Program-made: the position numbers and the translations under genes
Shown: piece after piece, positions 1 to 7,384 of the stretch
How the letters are laid out: every line of letters starts with the position of its first letter
Numbering within the stretch: position 1 is the stretch's first letter
Assembly: GCA_041652935.1 (NCBI GenBank)
Contig: JBAZGH010000028.1
Span: forward strand, 1-12,847
Length of the DNA: 12,847 nucleotides
From: JBAZGH01 sp041652935
GTDB lineage: Bacteria > Patescibacteriota > Patescibacteriia > Patescibacteriales > XYC2-FULL-47-12
Direction of reading: 5' to 3'
Notes under the pieces: generated by a model
What the model was told of the DNA's origin: nothing
Databases searched by the model: none
The model's input: only the letters and a program-made list of their open reading frames with translations

Positions 1-567
1 AAGATTGCCTGCCAGCGCTTTTCTCCATAAATCCTTCCACTGGCTTTTATTTAAAACTCGCCTGCGGTAAGGATCGTAATCTTCGTGCAATTTTAACGAA
101 TTTTTTCTGTCAAACTTGGGAGGAACCTTGTACACATCTTCAAACACTATTATTTTTTTTGAAACCCGAAAAGCTTCCCGCATGGCCCTCTTTAAATCCT
201 TTATTGTTTTAGGATAAGAAAATGTGGTTAAAATATAAACAAAATCAAAACGATTATCGCTAAAACAAGACAAATCGCAACAATCAGCCCTTGTGATAAA
301 TGGCGCCCTTGCCTTTCTTACCGCAAAATCGCTAAAATCAATTCCCTGCACATCACATTTTTTTTTCTTTTTCTTTTCTAAATTTATTTTTACCGCCTTT
401 GCCAAATTTCCGCAGCCGCAACCTATGTCTAAAAAAGAGGAAAAATTATAACGCTTTATAAGGTCCTTGGCTAATTTATTAAAATCTAAAAATGAGTTAT
501 AATCCTCATACACTTTCCCAAAATAATAATCTTTATTAAAATTTTTTTGAAAAATAATTTTTTTCAT
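1..567 (-). CDS. SAM-dependent class I methyltransferase, C-terminus cut by window edge
   Basis: I translated this by hand: an ATG at 567-565 opens a frame that runs without a stop for 189 codons to base 1, so the C-terminus lies outside the window. Residues 47-54 read DIGCGCGN, the glycine-rich SAM-binding motif I of class I methyltransferases, after a hydrophobic strand (FLDIG). Later segments fit the Rossmann pattern: QGIDFSDFAVRKAR (about 74-87, the acidic motif II region), RADCCDLSCFSDNRFDFVY (about 93-111) and a strand KKIIVFEDVY (about 138-147). The substrate cannot be told from this half; small-molecule and protein methyltransferases share these motifs. A lysine run at residues 65-70 comes from an A-rich tract. 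No Shine-Dalgarno sequence precedes the ATG. The gene follows a terminator (673-699), so it is probably transcribed separately from the upstream antiporter genes. I am confident of the fold but not of the reaction. Confidence 0.8.
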   Translation of the reverse strand, partial: MKKIIFQKNFNKDYYFGKVYEDYNSFLDFNKLAKDLIKRYNFSSFLDIGCGCGNLAKAVKINLEKKKKKKCDVQGIDFSDFAVRKARAPFITRADCCDLSCFSDNRFDFVYILTTFSYPKTIKDLKRAMREAFRVSKKIIVFEDVYKVPPKFDRKNSLKLHEDYDPYRRRVLNKSQWKDLWRKALAGNL

Positions 568-670
568 AATATAAAATCTACAAAAATAATTAATTTATAT
601 AAGTTTAACATGTTTATAAAAAATAAGAAGGGGAGAACTGGGGCATGTGGACATTTAATATTCTTCAAAT

Positions 671-699
671 AAAAAGTCCGATTAACAAAATCGGACTTT
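671..699 (-). terminator. Intrinsic terminator after the carbonic-anhydrase-like gene
   Basis: An 11-bp perfect stem (673-683 with 689-699, core AGTCCGATT/AATCGGACT) has a 5-nt loop. Read on the minus strand it is followed by TTTTTATTT, giving a U-rich tail; on the plus strand no U tract follows. It lies 27 bases past the stop of the gene at 726-1184 and is the natural end of the antiporter and carbonic-anhydrase transcript. Confidence 0.8.
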
Positions 700-725
700 G
701 AAAAAATAAAAAAATGTTGTGGTTT

Positions 726-1184
726 TCAGATAGTGGAAAATTCTATCTCTTCCCCGCCCTCATCCTTCAGCTGGCCCCACACCAAAACCACTTCAATCCC
801 CAAATACCTATCTTCAATAATCTGCTTGGCTTTTTTCATGTCTTCCAGCTGTTTTTCCTTTTCCTTGTCCGCCCAGCCATCGGCTTGGGCGGATTCGTCT
901 TTTTCAGCTTCAGCCTTAAAATCATAGCTAGCATGATAGGCCCCGCAGTCGCTGTGGTGCAGTAAAATGACATAGCGCACCTCATGGAGCTTGTAAGCCA
1001 CGTCAATCTGCTGCAATATCACATGTTCTGCTTCGCCGCCATCGGCAATGCCTTTGGACGCGCCGGCAAGAGAAACAACGTCGCAGTCGTGCGTGTATTT
1101 TTGTGCATCCATCCATTTCCACATCTCGCAGCGCAGGCGGAAATCCATGCAGGTTATTAAGATGTTTTTACATTTATGAGACAT
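726..1184 (-). CDS. Small beta-carbonic-anhydrase-like protein
   Basis: This is a 152-residue soluble protein with the zinc-site signature of beta-class carbonic anhydrases. Cys12-Met-Asp14-Phe-Arg16 is the CxDxR motif and His77-Ser-Asp-Cys80 is the HxxC motif, so the three expected zinc ligands (Cys12, His77, Cys80) and the Asp-Arg dyad are all present. LAGASKG (39-45) sits where the family has its conserved Ala-Gly segment. At 152 residues it is shorter than most beta enzymes (about 200). The family hydrates CO2 to bicarbonate and a proton; activity here is inferred. Between the HxxC motif and the C-terminal strand lies a hydrophilic stretch holding SAQADGWAD, encoded by a 26-bp palindrome (868-893) that looks inserted. 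The ATG at 1184 has only a distant AAGGGA about 10 nt upstream. The gene lies 63 bp after the antiporter and is probably cotranscribed with it. Confidence 0.75.
   Translation of the reverse strand: MSHKCKNILITCMDFRLRCEMWKWMDAQKYTHDCDVVSLAGASKGIADGGEAEHVILQQIDVAYKLHEVRYVILLHHSDCGAYHASYDFKAEAEKDESAQADGWADKEKEKQLEDMKKAKQIIEDRYLGIEVVLVWGQLKDEGGEEIEFSTI
868..893. repeat. 26-bp palindromic element, copy 1 (inside the carbonic-anhydrase-like gene)
   Basis: The left arm TCCGCCCA pairs with the right arm TGGGCGGA, and an inner stem GCC/GGC surrounds a 3-nt loop. The length and layout match the copies at 4698-4723 and 12602-12627. On the minus strand it is read as SAQADGWAD. Confidence 0.8.
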
Positions 1185-1247
1185 AAAGATTAATTCCCTT
1201 TCTTGTTTTATTTCGCCGATAAACAGCGAACGTGATTTAAAATATTA

Positions 1248-2672
1248 TTACGCATTCTTCATCTTGTCAAGCGCCACCTTCAATAACGGCGGAGTAACTA
1301 GGGTGGTAACAATTACCATTATCACAATTGCGCTGAACACCGCGTCGTTGACTACGCCCAAACTCTTGCCGATAGCGGCAAAAATCAAGCCGACTTCTCC
1401 GCGGGGAATCATTCCTAACCCGATAACCAAACGATTATAATTTTTCTTAACTACCAGTCCGCATACCTGTTTTCCGATAATAGCAACGACTGTTAAAGCG
1501 GCCGCTACGCCCAATACTGACGGATTAGTGAAGGTCTCCAGTTTTACCTGGATGCCCATTAAGACAAAAAATATCGGGACTAAAAACGCGGCAATCGGAC
1601 GAATTAAATCTTCAATGTGCATTTCCGGAATTTTTTGGCCATGGTGGTTTTTGCGCAAAACATCTTTAAAGTGAACGTCATCCAAAATCAACCCGGCCGC
1701 AAAAGCGCCGACAATAGTCGCCAAGCCAATGGCATTAGCCGCCCAGGACAGTATAAAGGCGATAATTAAAGCGGTAATTATTTTCATGCTTTCCACGCTC
1801 ATTTTGGCAATTTTCTTGCCGATCCAAGGAGCGGTATAAGTGCCGATAACAATCGCGCCGATTAAGAATATTACTGATTTTAAGGTAATAATTCCGACAG
1901 ACATTAATGACAAAGCGCCGGTAGTAATAATTCCGGAAACAACCGCCAGCACAATCAAGCCCATAATATCATCAATCACAGCAGCGCCTAAAATAATTTT
2001 AGACTCCGGCAATTGTAATTTTCCCAAATCTTTCAAAACGCGGGCAGTAATGCCGACTGAGGTCGCGGTCAAAGTAGCGCCGATAAATAAATGCACGTTC
2101 ATAACCGCTTCTGGATAGAAAAATTTAGAAACAAAAAATCCTAAAATAAATGGGGTGATAACGCCGACAGTCGCGACCAAAAGCGAAGGAACGCCGACCT
2201 TAACCATTTCTTTGATATTTGATTCCAGTCCGACCATAAAAAGCAGGATGATCACGCCGATGCGCGATAAAACATCAATATAAGCGTCTCCGGCGATGGG
2301 GACAAACCAAGTAATGCCGATTAAGTGCGCGTTTCCAACCAAGACGCCAAAAATCAACTCGCCTAAAACCGCCGGCTGGTTAAATTTTTCAAAAATTTCT
2401 CCGCCAATCTTGGCGGCTATTAAAATAACCACAATCCATAATAATACCGGAGCTACCGGATCGGTATGGCCCGAACTCTCATGTTCATCTGTTGAAGCAT
2501 GTTCGTTCGCTTCTGTAGTAATTTTATGCTCAACGTCACTAGCTCCTAACGTAGCTGTAAGATTATTAACATCGCTAGCATTTAAGACTGTTGGTATAAA
2601 AGTTAATACACCCGCTAACGCAAAAATAAAAAACAACTTTTTTGTTTTTAGCATAAAACGTCTTACTGTCAT
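1248..2672 (-). CDS. CPA2-type cation/proton antiporter (NapA/Kef-like membrane domain)
   Basis: This integral membrane exchanger has about 13 hydrophobic helices from residue 75 to 465. A signal-like N-terminus (MLKTKKLFFIFALAGV) and a short His/Glu-rich segment (about 48-70) precede the domain, and there is no C-terminal regulatory (TrkA-N) domain. Conserved family parts are AKIGGEIFEKFNQPAVLGEL (88-107), ATSVGITARVLKDLG (203-217), GAAVIDDIMGL (229-239) and IPRGEVGLIFA (422-432). The Asp234-Asp235 pair marks the electrogenic Na+(or K+)/H+ subgroup rather than the Asn-Asp or electroneutral types. Residue numbers use the ATG at 2672. That ATG is the end of a repeat element, so Met7 (base 2654), directly ahead of the signal sequence, may be the true start; neither has a Shine-Dalgarno sequence. 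It follows atpC by 107 bp with no terminator seen, so read-through from the atp operon is likely. The ion carried is not determined by sequence alone. Confidence 0.88.
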   Translation of the reverse strand: MTVRRFMLKTKKLFFIFALAGVLTFIPTVLNASDVNNLTATLGASDVEHKITTEANEHASTDEHESSGHTDPVAPVLLWIVVILIAAKIGGEIFEKFNQPAVLGELIFGVLVGNAHLIGITWFVPIAGDAYIDVLSRIGVIILLFMVGLESNIKEMVKVGVPSLLVATVGVITPFILGFFVSKFFYPEAVMNVHLFIGATLTATSVGITARVLKDLGKLQLPESKIILGAAVIDDIMGLIVLAVVSGIITTGALSLMSVGIITLKSVIFLIGAIVIGTYTAPWIGKKIAKMSVESMKIITALIIAFILSWAANAIGLATIVGAFAAGLILDDVHFKDVLRKNHHGQKIPEMHIEDLIRPIAAFLVPIFFVLMGIQVKLETFTNPSVLGVAAALTVVAIIGKQVCGLVVKKNYNRLVIGLGMIPRGEVGLIFAAIGKSLGVVNDAVFSAIVIMVIVTTLVTPPLLKVALDKMKNA

Positions 2673-2772
2673 CTAGAGGAGCGGGGCGACGAAAGATCTA
2701 AAATACTTGTTTGGTGCATTAATGTGTATATTATAGATTTCTCGTTCCGAAGCTTCGAGACTCGAAATGACA
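2667..2772. repeat. Composite palindromic repeat between atpC and the antiporter
   Basis: Two facing half-elements, 2667-2699 (starting TGTCATCTAGAGGAG, ending AAAGATCT) and 2735-2772 (starting AGATTTCTCG, ending CTCGAAATGACA), surround a 35-nt centre whose edges also pair imperfectly (TCTAAAATAC against GTATATTATAGA). The right half contains an inner hairpin, GTTCCGAAGCTTCGAGAC (2744-2761). The left half is more decayed. The unit shares its ends and layout with 7385-7503. Its TGTCAT end supplies the first ATG of the antiporter frame, and the inner end supplies a TATAAT (2735-2730 on the minus strand) without a good -35 partner. Confidence 0.75.
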
Positions 2773-2779
2773 AAATTAA

Positions 2780-3208
2780 TTATTTAACAATCTCCTTATG
2801 CCGTTTATATCTCTTAACAGCCTGCAAACGCGCCATCTCTTTAGCAATTTTTGCTTGGACTGCGGTAAAATCAACCTGTTCCTCTCTTTTCTCCATTAAC
2901 TCTACTGCCCGCTTTCTTGCCTCTTCCGCCCGCGCCTCGTCAATTTCTACGGCTCTTTCCGCCGTGTCCGCCAATATTACCACCTTAGTCGGCAATACCT
3001 CAATGAATCCTCCGGAGACGGCCATTGTTTCAAATTTATTGTCGATCGTTTTTATCTCAATAACTCCCGGCTGAAGAGAAGAAATCAAGGGAATATGATT
3101 TGGTAAAATAGTAATCTCCCCCATTCTGGTCGGCACAGTTAACTGGAGCGCTTCTTGTTTGAGGACTACTTTTTCCGGGGTTACTATTTCAAATTTTATT
3201 GAAGACAT
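2780..3208 (-). CDS. atpC: F-type ATP synthase epsilon subunit
   Basis: At 142 residues this is the usual size for the epsilon subunit of the F1 central stalk, which couples gamma rotation to the c-ring and can inhibit ATP hydrolysis. Residues 1-85 match the N-terminal beta-sandwich: FEIVTPEKVV (6-15), GEITILPNHIPLISSLQPG (30-48) and VSGGFIEVLPTKVVILAD (64-81). The C-terminal part (about 84-142) is a charged helix pair rich in Ala, Glu, Lys and Arg, as expected for the helical hairpin domain. The ATG at 3208 follows an AT-rich inverted repeat and has no clear Shine-Dalgarno sequence. It is the last atp gene, 132 bp after atpD, an unusually wide gap filled by that repeat. Identification is secure. 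Confidence 0.95.
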   Translation of the reverse strand: MSSIKFEIVTPEKVVLKQEALQLTVPTRMGEITILPNHIPLISSLQPGVIEIKTIDNKFETMAVSGGFIEVLPTKVVILADTAERAVEIDEARAEEARKRAVELMEKREEQVDFTAVQAKIAKEMARLQAVKRYKRHKEIVK

Positions 3209-3229
3209 ATTTATAATTTAAAATCTGTA

Positions 3230-3336
3230 TATAATGCAAATCTGCAAATTATATTCAAATGCCTCAAATATCTTTATGCAAATTTGCATAATTTGCAATT
3301 TGAAGTATTTGCATAAATTTGAGGATTTGCATTATA
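3230..3336. repeat. Long inverted repeat in the atpD-atpC gap
   Basis: Outer arms of 13 bp (3230-3242, TATAATGCAAATC, and 3324-3336, GATTTGCATTATA) pair perfectly. The centre is an 18-bp perfect palindrome, TTATGCAAATTTGCATAA (3274-3291), and the intervening arms pair imperfectly through repeated words such as TGCAAAT and CCTCAAAT. It fills nearly all of the gap and would form a long hairpin in the mRNA. Confidence 0.85.
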
Positions 3337-3340
3337 ATTT

Positions 3341-4744
3341 TTACTTTTTAATCTCTCTAATATCTCCGCGCATATAAAACTTATCTTCATTTACTCCGTC
3401 ATGTTTGCCGTCTAAAATCTCGGCGAAACCTTTAACTGTATCTGATAATTTTACATACTTTCCCGAATGGCCGGTAAAGACTTCGGCCACATGTAATGGC
3501 TGGGATAAAAACTTCTGGATTTTCCTGGCGCGGCTAACGGTTAATTTGTCTTCATCGGATAATTCTTCCATGCCCAGAATTGCAATAATATCCTGCAAGT
3601 CTTTATATTTCTGAAGAACTTTCTGCACTTCGCGGGCAACGCGGTAATGCTCTTCTCCGACAACATTGGGGTCTAAAATAGTTGAAGACGAATCAAGCGG
3701 GTCAACAGCCGGATAAATTCCCAGCTCTGACAAAGCGCGGGATAAAACAACGGTTGAGTCCAAATGCCCGAAAGTAGTGGCCGGAGCCGGATCGGTTAAA
3801 TCGTCAGCCGGAACGTAAACTGCCTGCACAGAAGTAATAGAGCCTTTATTGGTTGAGGTAATGCGCTCTTGCATCTCGCCCATTTCAGTCGCTAAAGTCG
3901 GTTGGTATCCTACGGCAGATGGCATGCGGCCAAGCAAAGCAGATACCTCTGAACCAGCTTGAGTAAATCTGAAGATATTATCAATAAACATCAGAACATC
4001 TTGCCCCTGTTCATCGCGGAAATACTCGGCGATAGAAAGCCCGGACAAGGCCACGCGCAAACGTGATCCCGGCGGTTCGTTCATCTGACCAAAAACCATC
4101 GACACTTTATCCAGCACGCCCGATTCTTTCATTTCATGATATAAATCATTTCCTTCGCGGGTTCGCTCCCCTACGCCGGCAAATACTGAATAGCCGCCAT
4201 GCTCCTGGGCAATGTTGTGGATTAATTCTTGGATAACAACGGTTTTTCCTACGCCGGCGCCGCCGAATAATCCAACTTTTCCGCCCTTTACTACCGGGCA
4301 GATTAAATCAATTACTTTTATGCCGGTTTCTAAAATTTCCGCTTTGGTGGACTGTTCGGTAAATTCCGGAGCTTTGCGGTGGATGGGGTATCTGATTTTT
4401 GTTTTTACCTGTTCCTTTCCGTCAACCGCTTGGCCCAACACATTAAAAATGCGCCCTAAAGTTTCTTCGCCAACCGGTACGGAAATCTGCGAGCCGGTAT
4501 TCACTACCTCCATACCGCGCTTAAGTCCATCGGTTGAACCCATAGCGACCGTTCTAACCGCGTTGTTGCCGATGTGCTGTTCTGTTTCCAGCACTAATGT
4601 TTGATTTCCATTTTTTACTTCCAGCGCATTATAAATATCCGGCAACTCTCCCTCAAATTGCACGTCCACTACTGCGCCGATAACTTGTTTAACCTTGCCC
4701 GCCCTACCGTAGGTTTGGGCGGGTTTTTCCATTTGTTTATCCAT
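3341..4744 (-). CDS. atpD: F-type ATP synthase beta subunit (catalytic)
   Basis: This is the catalytic subunit of F1, which makes ATP from ADP and phosphate at the alpha/beta interfaces. It has 467 residues. The Walker A motif GGAGVGKT is at 161-168, the catalytic Glu193 lies in GERTREGND, Walker B LMFIDN is at 251-256, the signature PAVDPLDSSS is at 345-354, and the DELSEED-type loop EELSDED is at 393-399. All key residues are present. The family core begins at GKVKQVIGAVVDVQF (16-30). Before it lies PAQTYGRA, encoded by a 26-bp palindrome (4698-4723), which accounts for most of the extra N-terminal length over typical homologues (about 460). The ATG at 4744 has no Shine-Dalgarno sequence; a second ATG at codon 5 is also possible. 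It follows atpG across a 116-bp inverted-repeat gap. Confidence 0.97.
   Translation of the reverse strand: MDKQMEKPAQTYGRAGKVKQVIGAVVDVQFEGELPDIYNALEVKNGNQTLVLETEQHIGNNAVRTVAMGSTDGLKRGMEVVNTGSQISVPVGEETLGRIFNVLGQAVDGKEQVKTKIRYPIHRKAPEFTEQSTKAEILETGIKVIDLICPVVKGGKVGLFGGAGVGKTVVIQELIHNIAQEHGGYSVFAGVGERTREGNDLYHEMKESGVLDKVSMVFGQMNEPPGSRLRVALSGLSIAEYFRDEQGQDVLMFIDNIFRFTQAGSEVSALLGRMPSAVGYQPTLATEMGEMQERITSTNKGSITSVQAVYVPADDLTDPAPATTFGHLDSTVVLSRALSELGIYPAVDPLDSSSTILDPNVVGEEHYRVAREVQKVLQKYKDLQDIIAILGMEELSDEDKLTVSRARKIQKFLSQPLHVAEVFTGHSGKYVKLSDTVKGFAEILDGKHDGVNEDKFYMRGDIREIKK
4698..4723. repeat. 26-bp palindromic element, copy 2 (inside the 5' end of atpD)
   Basis: The 7-bp arms CCCGCCC/GGGCGGG flank an inner ACC/GGT stem with a 3-nt loop. 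It has the same length and layout as copies 1 and 3. On the minus strand it is read as PAQTYGRAG, in the same frame as the other two copies. Confidence 0.8.
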
Positions 4745-4769
4745 ATTTTTTATTCTATTTAATATTTAA

Positions 4770-4858
4770 CGCGAATGTTTCAAATTACACACGAATATGC
4801 CCAAATTAATTTATGAAAAATTAGAAATATTCGTATATAATTTGCAATATTCGTGTTA
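4770..4858. repeat. Inverted repeat in the atpG-atpD gap
   Basis: Nested matching segments are CGAAT (4772-4776) with ATTCG (4849-4853), CAAATT (4781-4786) with AATTTG (4839-4844), and ACGAATAT (4791-4798) with ATATTCGT (4827-4834). They form an imperfect hairpin that spans most of the 116-bp gap. The sequence differs from the repeats in the other gaps. Confidence 0.75.
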
Positions 4859-4860
4859 CG

Positions 4861-5820
4861 CTATTCAGCAAGCGCGGCGGCTCCACCAGCAATTTCTGCA
4901 ATCTCGGCAGTAATAGCCGCTTGTCGCGCTTTATTATATGTTAATGTTAAATCATCTATCATATCCCCGGCTGCGTCTGTCGCATTGCGCATCGCCATCA
5001 TCCGTGCGCTGTGTTCAGAGGCGTTTGATTCCAAGAGCGCCTGAAACATCTGTATTTCAATCAACCGCGGAATCATTTCATCTAAAACTTGTTTAGCGCT
5101 TGGCTCAAAAATATATTCCTGCCCTGCGAAATATTTTTCTTGTTTTTCAGATACTATTTCTTTGCCCATCCCGGCTTTTCCGTCTTTTCCGATAACACCC
5201 AAATAATCATCAACTTCATTTATGTCTATAGGTAAAAGCTGTTTTACGCGCGGAACCTGGTTAGCGGCTGATATAAAATCGGTATAAGCTATCATTATCC
5301 GGTCATACTTTCCGGAAAGATAATCCTCTATTGCTATTTTAGCTATCGGGACAATTTCATTTACTTCGGTCGCGATGTCTAATTTTGGAAACTCAGCCAC
5401 TACGGTATGGCCGAATTTATGATAAATTGAAGAGCCCTTTTTCCCCACTAAAACAAACTCTGCCTCAACTTTCATTTTATCGTTTTCATAATGATGTTTT
5501 TTAACCGATTCCCTTACCTTATTTAAAATAGAAGTATTAAATCCGCCGCAAAGCCCGCGGTTTGAGGTAATTAAAATAATCCCCACCCTTTTTATATGAT
5601 CCCTTGGGTTAAGCAGGCGATGTAAATCCCTATCTTGATTGGCAACTTTTGCCAAATTTATAACTGTCAACCAGCTTAAATTGGCGTAGCTTCTGGTTTT
5701 TAAAACTGCCTCTACTGCTTTGCGCATTTTAGAAGCTGATACCAATTCCATCGCCTTAGTAATTTTCTTGGTATTTTTTACTGATTTTATTCTTCTTTGT
5801 ATATCTCGTGTACTTGCCAT
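4861..5820 (-). CDS. atpG: F-type ATP synthase gamma subunit
   Basis: This is the rotating central stalk subunit of F1. It has 319 residues, somewhat longer than common homologues (about 285-290). The N-terminal helix MASTRDIQRRIKSVKNTKKI and the following ITKAMELVSASKMRK are the conserved coiled-coil start. SNRGLCGGFN (86-95) is the Rossmann-like domain signature. The C-terminal helix ESNASEHSARMMAMRNATDAA and its continuation matches the part that turns inside the alpha3beta3 ring. The extra length is in the middle, around residues 205-235 (the stretch from DDYLGVIG to QEKYFAGQE), and near the Ala-rich C-terminus. The ATG at 5820 has only a weak AAGTGA about 11 nt upstream. It sits 41 bp after atpA. 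Identification is secure. Confidence 0.96.
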   Translation of the reverse strand: MASTRDIQRRIKSVKNTKKITKAMELVSASKMRKAVEAVLKTRSYANLSWLTVINLAKVANQDRDLHRLLNPRDHIKRVGIILITSNRGLCGGFNTSILNKVRESVKKHHYENDKMKVEAEFVLVGKKGSSIYHKFGHTVVAEFPKLDIATEVNEIVPIAKIAIEDYLSGKYDRIMIAYTDFISAANQVPRVKQLLPIDINEVDDYLGVIGKDGKAGMGKEIVSEKQEKYFAGQEYIFEPSAKQVLDEMIPRLIEIQMFQALLESNASEHSARMMAMRNATDAAGDMIDDLTLTYNKARQAAITAEIAEIAGGAAALAE

Positions 5821-5861
5821 AATATTTTTTCACTTATTGCTTGTTATTTATCGCTTGTAAC

Positions 5862-7373
5862 TTAAAACTCCTTCTTATAATCCTCAACCAACTCCCACAA
5901 ACCCCTAACAATCTTATCTGATAGCTCCCCTGTCTTAGCAATCTCTTTCAAAGCTTCTTTCCCATTAGTGTCAACATATTTATATAATCCTTTTTCAAAT
6001 TCTGAAATTTTTTCTACCGGTATATCATCCAATAAACCTTCATTGGCGGCAAAGAAAATCACAACTTGCTTGGCTACCGAAACTGGTTCATACTGTCCCT
6101 GCTTAAATATTTCAGTTAATCTTTTGCCTCGCTCTAATTTTTTCTTTGTATCTTCATCTAAGTCAGAACCGAATTGGGCAAAAGCCGCTAGTTCGCGGTA
6201 CTGGGCCGCATCTAATTTCATTTTTCCGGCAACTTTTTTCATGGCTCTAATCTGAGCAGCGCTACCAACACGAGAAACAGAAATTCCGATATTTAATGCC
6301 GGCCGAATGCCCTGATAGAATAAGTCGCCCTCTAAGAAAATCTGCCCATCAGTAATGGAAATAACATTGGTCGGAATATAAGCGGATACGTCGCCGGCCT
6401 GGGTTTCTATAATAGGCAATGCGGTTAAACTTCCGCCTCCGTTATCTTTATTTAATTTAGCCGCCCGTTCTAATAATCTTGAGTGTAAATAAAAAACATC
6501 TCCGGGATAGGCCTCGCGTCCTGGCGGCCGTTTTAATAACAATGACATCTGGCGGTAAGCCACCGCGTGTTTTGATAAATCATCATAGACAACCAGCACA
6601 TCCTCGCCCTTATCCATAAAATATTCGCCCATGGCGCAACCTGCATATGGCGCAATGTATGATAAAGCTGCAGGATTAGAGGCGCCGGCTAAAACAACTG
6701 TCGTATACTCCATAGCTCCGTTCTTCTCCAGCTCTGCCACGATGCGGGCAACTTTGCTTTCTTTTTGTCCGATAGCGACATAAATGCACTTCATGCCCTG
6801 CCCCCTTTGGTTGATAATGGTGTCAATGGCGATTGCGGTTTTTCCGGTCTGGCGGTCTCCGATTATAAGCTCGCGCTGTCCGCGCCCGATTGGAATCATG
6901 GAGTCAATGGCTTTTAAACCGGTTTGGACCGGCTGGGATACGGATTCGCGGGTAATAACGCCCGGAGCTATTTTTTCTACCGGATAAAACTTGTCGGATT
7001 TTATCTCTCCCTTGCCGTCAATTGCCTGGCCTAACGCGTTAACTACCCGTCCAACAACCCCCTCTCCAACCGGAACTTCTAAAATTCTGCCGGTTGATTT
7101 AACAGTATCGCCCTCCTTAATCTTTAAATAGTCGCCCAAGATAACCGCGCCCACGCTGTCTTCCTCTAAATTCAACGCAACGCCGTAGATGGTATCGCCA
7201 CCGCTTTCAAAAGCAAGCATTTCACTAGCCAGCGCCTCGGATAATCCGGAAATGCGGGCAATGCCGTCGCCGACCTCAATCACGGTTCCTGTTTTTTCTA
7301 CTTTAATGTCGCTCTTAAAATCACTTATTTGCTGTTTTAATTGTTCAATAACAATGTCTTTAGTCTGTTTCAT
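5862..7373 (-). CDS. atpA: F-type ATP synthase alpha subunit
   Basis: This is the non-catalytic nucleotide-binding subunit of F1. From the ATG at 7373 it has 503 residues, the family's usual size. MKQTKDIVIEQLKQQISDF is a normal N-terminal helix that binds the delta subunit. Walker A GDRQTGKT is at 172-179, VVYDDLSKHAVAYRQMSLLL (261-280) is the conserved Walker B region, PGREAYPGDVFYLHSRLLER (284-303) is intact, and the arginine finger Arg368 lies in SVSRVGSAAQ. The frame stays open upstream to another ATG at 7451, but those 26 codons (containing YYRFLSRPERSGLPRND) are the translated repeat element 7385-7430, so I reject that start. The chosen ATG has GCGGAA about 6-8 nt upstream as a weak ribosome binding site. 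The gene follows atpH across the composite repeat. Confidence 0.95.
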   Translation of the reverse strand: MKQTKDIVIEQLKQQISDFKSDIKVEKTGTVIEVGDGIARISGLSEALASEMLAFESGGDTIYGVALNLEEDSVGAVILGDYLKIKEGDTVKSTGRILEVPVGEGVVGRVVNALGQAIDGKGEIKSDKFYPVEKIAPGVITRESVSQPVQTGLKAIDSMIPIGRGQRELIIGDRQTGKTAIAIDTIINQRGQGMKCIYVAIGQKESKVARIVAELEKNGAMEYTTVVLAGASNPAALSYIAPYAGCAMGEYFMDKGEDVLVVYDDLSKHAVAYRQMSLLLKRPPGREAYPGDVFYLHSRLLERAAKLNKDNGGGSLTALPIIETQAGDVSAYIPTNVISITDGQIFLEGDLFYQGIRPALNIGISVSRVGSAAQIRAMKKVAGKMKLDAAQYRELAAFAQFGSDLDEDTKKKLERGKRLTEIFKQGQYEPVSVAKQVVIFFAANEGLLDDIPVEKISEFEKGLYKYVDTNGKEALKEIAKTGELSDKIVRGLWELVEDYKKEF

Positions 7374-7384
7374 ATATTCCGCAT

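Noticed and set aside
1212..1230. Possible hairpin TTCGC/GCGAA between the antiporter and the carbonic-anhydrase-like gene
   Set aside because: Only 5 bp with a 9-nt loop and no T tract on the minus strand; too weak for a terminator.
2401..2416. Perfect palindrome CCGCCAATCTTGGCGG inside the antiporter gene
   Set aside because: It encodes the conserved AKIGGEIF segment of the family, so it is a coincidence of codons and not an inserted element.
3209..3340. CRISPR-like array from the recurring TGCAAAT words
   Set aside because: The words are short, irregularly spaced and arranged as an inverted repeat; there are no uniform repeats with unique spacers.
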